Origin: Tolypeutes matacus
Taxonomy: Eukaryota > Chordata > Mammalia > Cingulata > Chlamyphoridae
Length of the DNA stretch: 64,000 bases
Reading direction: 5' to 3'
NCBI GenBank assembly: GCA_026826555.1
Contig: JAKSZT010038590.1
Location: 775,367 to 839,366 of the forward strand
Shown one piece after another: positions 57,001-64,000 of this stretch (positions within the stretch are counted from its first letter, which is position 1; each line of letters opens with the position of its first letter). The position numbers were made by a program, and so were the translations under genes. A model generated the notes under the pieces. The model worked only from the letters and a program-made list of their open reading frames with translations. It did no database searches and was not told where the DNA came from.

Positions 57001-58050
57001 TTTGTAAACTGTTGAGAATGCAAAGGAGATACTCGTATGTAAGACTTGAAATGAATTTCTGTTTATAAGAATGTGGTTTATTTCAAATCAGTTTGGTAGT
57101 CTTAAAAATTCATAACAAAGAACAGTTTGCAAAATATGATGAATAAAAATCCGAATTTGATTGCCAAATAACAATTAAGTATAAATGATAATTTGGATAT
57201 TGTGTAATAGAAATGAATGTATATTGCAAAACTAAAATGAAGTTGACACTGTTTTGAATACTTTCCTTTATTATCATATTTATTCTGATGAAAATATTTT
57301 ACTATAGGTATTACTATTTTACTATTTTTAGAGGAGTAAAATTGCATCCAGTTCAGTAATTTGTATAGAGTTACAACCATTAACTTTTGTTGGTGCTGTG
57401 ATTCTACCAAGAGTCGTTAATTCCAGAGCTCATGCTCAGAACACTATATTTCCACTTATAATTAATTTTAGAAAAAGATACAAAGTGCTATATGTATAAT
57501 AAACAATGATAGAGAGTTTTAATGGATCACATACAGTTCTTTTAAATACAATATTATTCAATACAAATGAAAATTCAGGAATTAAAACCTTACGGTACAT
57601 TACTGGGGTATATTATTATTATAGACCACTCATTACTATCAATTTTCCAAAGATATGCTTTTAACACATTATTGAAAATGAAATTTCCTCAAACATATAT
57701 TTTCAATATATGAACATTGCCTTATAACCATGATTTCATTAATTCTATATTTCCATTTCTACAAATCATGGCATTACATAGGTAATGCCTACATGATATG
57801 CATATATATATATATGTATATTCTTATAATAGCCTCATATTTGGGATAATTTAAAATTCTTTAACCTTCAGAATAAGAATTACCTTGAATCTAGTGCTTA
57901 ACACTTCTTGTGGCATAATTTGTCTAGAAAGTCTTCAACCTCAAGATTTTATAACAAACAAAATATGTAAATCATGTAAAGAGCTTGAAACTTCTACCTC
58001 ATAATATTGTTTCCTTTAAGATAACATCTTTAATTTTTTTGTGCATTGAA
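57001..58050. other. Upstream flank of OR pseudogene C
   Basis: Aligns with 28401-29430. No exon or promoter could be assigned. A short (AT)n tract lies at 57801-57814. Confidence 0.6.
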
Positions 58051-58084
58051 AGGTTTCCTGGGTTTAAAACAAATAGAGCTCCTG

Positions 58085-58900
58085 CAGGGGAAAATTCTAT
58101 CTCATAGGAATAGATGAGTCATTCTAATTCCAGTATAAGGGTGAATTTCTATGTCCAATTTAGTGGCCTGGACAAGGCACAGGTTCAGAAAAGGAGGAAA
58201 GAACCCCAAACTTTTGCTTCAGGCAGATCTTAATAGCAGAGATAGACTCTGAAGGAGAGCACTGACTAACACAAAGCCAATTTTCAAAGGCAATGATGGG
58301 ACATTTGCATTTTTTTTTTCAATTTGTTAGTTGCTTCCCTTCAATGATATATCTACCTTATCACTATCTGGATATAAATATGAGAAACAGACTGCTCAGG
58401 TAACTAAATCCCTTAGTTAAAACATTAAATTATGAAAAAGTTCAGTGTGCAAAAAGGATTTACAAGAAAAATTCTCACAGGAAATTATCTTCCTCCTTCC
58501 AGAGGAAAAAGATAAAACTTCAAAAATCATCAAAGAAGAATAACAGATATTGGGTATACAGAATCATGAGTGAACTCAAAGACAAGACAATTCAAATGAT
58601 TTAGATTTAAGAGCTGAAGGAAAAAAGAGCAGAGCCAAAGAGATATATGGGATAGCTTCAATAATATCAATACAGTCATAATAGAGTCCCAGATAAAGTA
58701 ACAAAGGGACAAGATGTATATTCAGAGAAATAAAGACAGAAAACTCAAATTTAATTTAAAAAGTGAATACACATTCAAGTACCACAATTAACATGAAACA
58801 GGATAAAATTTTAGAGTACCACTGACAAACTCAATGTAGCCAAATGAAAGAATGCAAAGACAAGGAAAGAATTCAAAGAGCTGCAGAAGAATACTGGCAA
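58085..58900 (+). repeat. Ancient L1, end of 5' UTR and start of ORF1
   Basis: 58085-58400 aligns with 32100-32440 (old L1 5' UTR). It continues into a purine-rich ORF1-like part with 'aagagctgaaggaaaaaagagcagagcc' and 'gggatagcttcaataatatcaata'. No frame is left. Confidence 0.5.
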
Positions 58901-59548
58901 ACTCAATCCATTATTAACTCCTAATTCATTAAGTCTGGACTTGAACTTAGGGATCTATATTGTAAACAAGTTATCAGTAGCCATTGAATGACATTTTGAG
59001 GAGCACTCTTTTACATAATGAAAACATTCCTGATTTAATATGCATTGTAATTAAATTGTCAACTAAAATTCCTCTAGAGCTTCTGTCCAATGTAACATTT
59101 ATCTTATTATCTTAATGGAACACTTACCTTACTTAATTACACCTAACTGTCATAGCCCAATCAGAAACCTTAAATTGATTTTATCAGTATACTTAATCAT
59201 AGGACCCTCAGCTGAATTTCATACAATCAAAGATTATCGTGCAGATTCTGAAAAGAAGATGGATAAAATTAAAAGAAAAATATTTGGTTAAGGACAAATA
59301 ATGTATATGCATAAATTTGTATCAGGTATAGCAAAAACATTGGGAGATGTAGGGTACAGATACAATTTTGTGCATGCTTTTATGTTGTTTGCATCAAATG
59401 AAACAAGGTGGTTACAGATTTACAAGGTGGTAACTTAAACCCCATAATAACCAAATAGGTGGTTCTATGATATTAGTAATAGACTTGTGTATAACACATT
59501 TAATAAAGGTTGATGTGAGATTAATAAGGAAATAGAAGCCCAGTATTT
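58901..59548. other. Unassigned, with a probable MaLR LTR remnant at 59090-59240
   Basis: The run 'ccctcagctgaatttcatacaatcaaagattatc' resembles the end of the LTR at 6196-6830 ('acaactgaattttatacaatcaaagggtatc'). Nothing is recognised in the rest. Confidence 0.35.
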
Positions 59549-59549
59549 T

Positions 59550-59722
59550 AGTCAGGTAGGCTGCCAAAAGCAACAGCAGAAATAGGTTGGTTTTTACAAT
59601 GGAGATTTACTGCCTTGTAAGCTTAAATTTATGAGGCTGAGAAAAGTGTTCAAATTGAGATATCAGCAGGTCATGTTTCTCCCAGAAGACCAGCTGCCAA
59701 GGTGGTTACATGGTGTTTGTCA
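59550..59722 (-). mobile_element. MaLR-like LTR fragment
   Basis: Start of an LTR ('taggctgccaaaagcaacagcagaaataggttggtttttacaatgg' to 'ccaaggtgg'), ended by the next LTR. The two are probably a nested pair. Confidence 0.6.
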
Positions 59723-60447
59723 CATGGTGTTTTAGTTTGCTAAAAGCTGCTGGGAGCATTATACCAGTAATGGGTTGGCCTTTACAATGGGAATCTTTTA
59801 ACTTAAAAGCTTACACTTCTGAGGCTGTGAAAATGTCCAAATCAAGTCATCATCAGATATGCTGTCTCACCAAAGGCTGTGTGCTGGTGATCCTAGACTC
59901 CTGACACATGGCAAGACACAGTGGTGCTTCTGCTGGTCTGGGTCTCTCCCTTCTCCTCCAAGCTTGCTTTCTTCCCAAGTTCAGCTGATGTGATCAGACA
60001 TATTGCTTATCTCTCCCCTCTTCTCCAAATCTCTTTCTCAGACTTTCAGGGTTTCCTTGTCTCTGCCACTTTTTTCCTCTGTGTCTCTGTGTCTGTGGCT
60101 TTTCCCCTCTTCCTTTTATAAAGTACTCCAGCAAGAGGGCCAAAACCCTTCCTGTGCCATACTTCACTGAAATAATCCAATCCAAGTCCCCCAGCTGAAT
60201 GTAATCTACACTTTCAGCTTCACACTTCAGTGGCTCTTTCTCCATATTCATCCAATGAATAAAAGACTCCAGTAAGAGGATTAAGACCCTCCCTTGGCCA
60301 CACCTTAATTTACATCACCTAATCAAAGTGCCTTTAAATGAAATATTCTAACCAAAAGATACCCCCACAATAGGTTCTCAGTTACAGCGGTGACTAGCTT
60401 TAAGGGCATGATTTTCTGGAGTAGATCTAGCCTCAAGCTACCACACT
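59723..60447 (-). mobile_element. MaLR-like LTR (3' LTR of the element to its right)
   Basis: It begins 'gtgttttagtttgctaaaagctgctggg' and ends near 'ctcaagctaccaca'. The long pyrimidine-rich centre explains the open frames at 59921-60121 and 60251-59994, which are not genes. It directly adjoins the internal region, so orientation is minus and this is the 3' LTR. Confidence 0.7.
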
Positions 60448-61810
60448 CCATCCTGTGGACCCCGTAAAGTCATGTTCTTGCCATATGCAATAACATTCAT
60501 TCCATAAAACTATTTCTAAACTGTGAAATTATTTTAGTAACAATATTAAGTCAAAGTCTCATCAAAACCATTTACAGGTGTGGTGTGTCTTGGGGCACAA
60601 TTCCCCTCAAGCTGCAGACCTATTAAACTGAAAACAATGTTTCTGCTTCTAATACATAAAGGAGGAACACTCAGAGAATAAATGCCCCCATTGCAATAGG
60701 GAGACCTTAGAAGGTAAACAGGAATCATGGGTCTGAAACAGTTCCAAAACCATTCAGGGCATAGTCTATTACCTTTCAAAATCTGACAGCCATCTATAGA
60801 ATGATGGTTTCTACTCAGGGCCTAATGGAGCAGCAGCCCCACCCTTGGAAAATGCTTCCACAGCAGTCATCCATTTAGCTCCACCCTGTTCAAGAATCTG
60901 GGTGGCTGCTGAACTCTAGACTCCACCCTCTGAAAGTACTGGGTGATGGCCAGAAGCTCCTCAATTTCCTGGGAATAGGCTCTCCTCTCTGAGATATCTA
61001 GGGGTGGAGTCTAAACTGTCCACAATCTCTGGGACAGTTCAAGCCCCTCAGAAGATTGAGGTGACAGCCAGACTCTCCCCAATCCCCAGGGAATGTGATA
61101 TTTCCCCTCTGAAGACTGGGATGATAGCACTTTTCTTCAACAATGGGACAAAAGGTCTGCCCTTTTCAAGTGCCTGTAAATACTCACCTTCTCTACATAC
61201 ATAGGCAGGTCTGCTCTCTTTGGTCTGAGATGCCTTAAATACAGACCTCAGTTCCCATAGTTCTAATTTTGAGGATATTTTTCCTTCATTCTGTACCCTT
61301 ACTGTCCCTTTAAGTCCAGGCTGGCAGTTGTTCAAATCATACAGATATTGAAAAACAAACAAACACACAAACAAAAAACTAGTTGGTTTTGCATATGGCA
61401 CAAAATCATATAATATGTCTTTCCACAAATCCTTTCTGGATATCTGCATTTCCAAAGCTGACTTGCACAAAAATGGCTGGGCCATTCCATGTTTTGTTAA
61501 ATACTCACATGGAACACTATTCTCTGGGTACTTACTTTTAAGCTCAGTAATTTGCACACCATCATTTCTGGTTTCTTTGTGCTCAGTAGTTCAGTTCTCA
61601 GTTAATCCTTTCCCTCTCATATTTTACTATAACCTCCCACGAGAAACCAGGCCACAAGTTCCACATTCAGTTTGGAAATCTCTTCAGCAAATATCCGTGC
61701 TCATCACTTTCAAATTCTAGTTTCCATCTGACATCAGAACACAGTTTTGACAAATTCTATGTAACTTTAAACAAAGGGTCTCCTTTCTTCCAGTTTGCAA
61801 TGACATATTC
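60448..61810 (-). mobile_element. MaLR-like internal region
   Basis: It starts 'ctccatcctgtggaccccgtaaagtcatgttcttgcc' and runs through GC-richer sequence with repeated 'gtggctgctgaactctagac', 'ggtgatggccagaagctcc', 'gaggtgacagccagactc' units (60830-61100), typical of the noncoding or gag-like interiors of MaLR elements. The frame of 169 codons at 61557-61048 (-) has no recognised domain, though MaLR interiors do derive from gag. No 5' LTR follows, since the sequence ends in an L1-like piece. Confidence 0.55.
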
Positions 61811-61819
61811 ATCATTTCT

Positions 61820-62078
61820 TTTTTTAAGTTTCTTAAAATTTTTAATTAAAAAAAAACTTATTGAAATATATCATTCATACATGAACATATATAAACTATA
61901 AGTGTTCAGCAAGCATTGTGAACTTACAAAACAACCATGAATAACATCATACAGGGCTCCTACATATCACCCGCACAAACACCCCACATTGCTGTGAAAC
62001 ATTTGTTAACAAATCATGAAAGAGCATCGTCAAAGTATTACTGCTAACTATATTCCGTACCTTACTCCCCTACACATT
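61820..62078 (-). repeat. L1 3' UTR-like fragment
   Basis: T-rich start, then 'acttattgaaatatatcattcatac' and 'gtgaaacatttgttaacaaatcatgaaagagcatcgtcaaa', a pattern seen in old L1 3' UTRs on this strand and distantly like the X-family ('acatttgttacaattgatgaacac'). Confidence 0.45.
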
Positions 62079-62079
62079 T

Positions 62080-62700
62080 TTAAAAGGATTTATGTATTTA
62101 TTTACTTGTATCCATTTTTACAACACCCCCTGCCATTTTCGCCGTTTCTATGTCCATCTGCTGGGTGACTCTGTGTCCATTTCCTGCCCTCTCTTCTCAT
62201 CCTTCTCCTCCTGTCTTCACTGGGATTCAATTCTCAGAAGCTCTGATGTAAGAAAGAGGTGTCCTACAGCCTGTACCACCTTAGTTCCTGGTTTTTCAGC
62301 ATGTCTCATCTTGGCTCTCCCTTGTGTCACTCTCCTGTTATGTCATCATGTTCCTGCATGGCTCTCAGGGCCTGGCAACTCATCCGCAGGTGGGGCATGA
62401 TGGTGCACCCACAGAAAGTGCCTGGAGGCTCACCCACTTGTGGGGCCTGGCAGCGCACCCATGGATGGAGCCTATCGGCTCACCCACTCATGGGGCCTGG
62501 TGGCTCACCTGTGCACAGGACCTGATGGCACACCCACGGATGGGGCCTTGTGGCTCACCTGTGCATGGGGCATGGTGGTCCACGTGCCTTCTGTATTTTT
62601 CTTTTCATTTTTACTGGGAGGTCCCAGGGAGCAAACCCAGGTCCCTCCATATGGGAGCCAGATACCCAATCATTTTAGCTACATCTGTCAACCTGTTATA
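62080..62700 (-). mobile_element. tRNA-derived SINE with internal tandem repeats
   Basis: Minus-strand head at 62690-62610 ('gctaaaatgattgggtatctggctcccatatggagggacctggg', A- and B-box-like as at 24300). The body at 62370-62580 consists of about seven units of roughly 30 bases containing 'ggggcctggtggctcacc' variants, and the tail is at 62080-62110. The three overlapping frames of 88-134 codons on the plus strand arise from the repeats (period divisible by three in places) and are not genes. Confidence 0.75.
62370..62580. repeat. Minisatellite-like array (about 30-bp units)
   Basis: Variants of 'catggggcctggtggctcacc(c/t)' repeat about seven times. It is GC-rich in an AT-rich setting and is probably unstable in length. 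Confidence 0.8.
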
Positions 62701-62915
62701 TCTCTTAAGGTTCGCCAAAGATACCTAGAGTTACAGTCATTTCCCATGCAGGATGGTCATGTAATAAATCAGGCTTAGTTTATCACCAGCATTCCAGAAC
62801 CAGACCTAGGGAGAAAATCTAGGTCTGGGGACGCATGCAATGTTTCTAATAGAGCAAATGTTTAGCCTACCCTGATTATCACAAAATTAGTACAGCGAGA
62901 ATATTCACAGTAATT
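62701..62915. other. Nothing recognised
   Basis: Short spacer before the retroposon mosaic. Confidence 0.4.
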
Positions 62916-62917
62916 TT

Positions 62918-64000
62918 TTTTATTTTTCAAAGATATTTATGTTTATGTGGGAGGGTGTGGGAGATGTGGGGAGTTGGGTATATGGTAATCCTAATATTTT
63001 TTGTAACATTTATGTAATCTAAGTATCTTTTTAAAAATAAAAAATAAAATAAATTTAAAATGAGAGGAAAAAAGATACTTAAATTACATAAATTGTACAT
63101 AAAAATGTAGGGGATTCCCATTGCTCCACACCTTATCCCCTCCATACTTTTCCACATTAACAACATCCTTCATTAGTATGGTACATTTGTTACAATCGAT
63201 GAATACATATTGGAGCATTGCCACTAAGTATTGATTATAGTTTACATTTTAGTATAAATTCTCTCCTGCACAATTTTGTAAGTTATGACAAAATATATAA
63301 TGACCTGTATTTGTTATTACAACATCATTCAGGACAATTCAAATGTCCAGAAAATGCCAGCACATTATACTTATTTTCCCCCTCTCCCCCCTCTCAGAAT
63401 CTCCAGGGTTCATTGCCTCCACATCAATTATAAAATTTTTCCATTGTTAGAATAACTATAAGTCTATAGTAAATCTACTCTAGCCATCGTTCTTTCTCCA
63501 ATCCTGAGTATTCTGGGATTATGATGACAACTCTGCCTCTAAATGGGGGGGGGGACTGAGATCTCATGGGGCAGATGGATGGAACAATCTAGCTTGCAGT
63601 TGTAGACTCTCTTCTTTGAGGTGGTCATTGTCCTTTACCATTTACTTTTCAATGTCCTGGGTGAGTCTAATGAACTAAAGAGTAGGTGTTGCAACTCTGT
63701 GCTTGAAATTTAAACTTAGCCTAGTATTATATGTTGCCTTAGGGTTACATTCTGAGAATCTCCCCATTGCTCAAATGTGGCCTGTCCCTAAGCCAAACTC
63801 AGCATGTAAATGCATTACCTTCCCCCCAGAATGGGACATGGCTTTCAGGGGTGAGCCTCCCTGGCACTGAGGGATAACTCCCAAGCACCAACTAGCAATG
63901 CAACTGGAAGAAAACCTTAACAAAAAGGAGAAAAGAGTAAAGACAAATGAGTTTATATGGCTAAGAGACTTCAAAGTGTGTTGGGAGGTCATTCCAGAGG
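62918..64000. mobile_element. X-family retroposon mosaic in alternating orientation, running off the window
   Basis: Four blocks: 62918-62943 tail side (minus), 62944-63060 3' end (plus), 63065-63692 (minus, from 'aaaagatacttaaattac' to 'gagtaggtgttgcaac'), and 63693-64000 (plus, matching 15800-16110 and continuing past the window). Blocks two and three form an inverted repeat with arms of about 100 bases and a spacer of about 25. The third block is a decayed counterpart of 7775-8380, and a G9 run lies at 63546-63554. Confidence 0.8.

Larger units (their letters stand above)
53935..58050. repeat. Segmental duplication, copy C
   Basis: The most compact copy: it has the ancient L1 piece (53960-54700), AT-rich flank (54750-56580), OR pseudogene (56590-57000) and upstream flank (to 58050), with only one sizeable later insertion (the twin-primed L1 at 55192-55641). 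It therefore serves as the reference for empty sites in A and B. Confidence 0.88.

Noticed and set aside
61048..61557. 169-codon minus-strand frame as a host gene
   Set aside because: Lies in a MaLR-like internal region beside its LTR and has no recognised domain. A gag-derived remnant is more likely.
62370..62580. CRISPR-like array
   Set aside because: Units are adjacent with no unique spacers, lie inside a SINE, and the genome is mammalian.
62259..62778. Three overlapping plus-strand frames (88-134 codons)
   Set aside because: Produced by the 30-bp tandem units in a SINE body, which keep several frames open at once.

Overview
This is repeat-saturated mammalian nuclear DNA with no intact cellular gene. 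The organism is most likely a xenarthran, and a sloth fits better than an armadillo. The evidence is a tRNA-headed SINE carrying GAGCAGACACAAT-type body repeats, L1 elements of a non-primate, non-rodent type, and several ERV-L and MaLR-like LTR families. The species call is inference from remembered repeat types and was not checked by search. The window contains no prokaryotic operons, CRISPR array, riboswitch or replication origin.

Layout. 1-4288 is the 5' part of an L1 on the minus strand, cut by the window edge. 4300-14440 is a patchwork of old L1 pieces, MaLR-like LTRs, an A-tailed retroposon and a decayed ERV-L pol with its 3' LTR. 14440-19545, 19820-29430 and 53935-58050 are three diverged copies of one ancestral segment, each with the same ancient L1 piece, the same anonymous AT-rich DNA and an olfactory receptor (OR) pseudogene on the minus strand. 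29430-38914 holds ancient L1 pieces, a 5'-inverted L1 split by a solo LTR, and ERV-L-like gag remnants. 38929-46203 is a complete 7.3-kb L1 bounded by a 14-bp target-site duplication; it sits inside the ERV-L remnant whose 5' LTR is at 46250-46782. 46842-53558 is a gammaretrovirus-like provirus on the minus strand with paired LTRs, a 4-bp TSD, a primer-binding site resembling tRNA-Thr, and broken gag, pro-pol and env. 58085-64000 contains an ancient L1 5' region, a MaLR LTR plus internal region, a tandem-repeat-rich SINE and a mosaic of retroposon pieces in alternating orientation.

How it fits together. The only host gene family is a small cluster of class II OR pseudogenes that spread by local duplication and decayed independently. 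The rest is insertion history: ancient L1 (shared by all three segments) came before the duplication; MaLR, ERV-L, SINE, retroposon and twin-primed L1 insertions came after it and differ between copies; the provirus and the full-length L1 are the youngest large insertions. The provirus LTRs differ at 7 of about 451 aligned positions plus one 5-bp indel.

I found no clearly new biological system. The most interesting leads are an A-tailed retroposon family whose diverged copies keep long stretches open in the same reading frame up to the tail, the in-frame gag-UGA-pol arrangement of the provirus, and the alternating-orientation retroposon mosaic at the right end.
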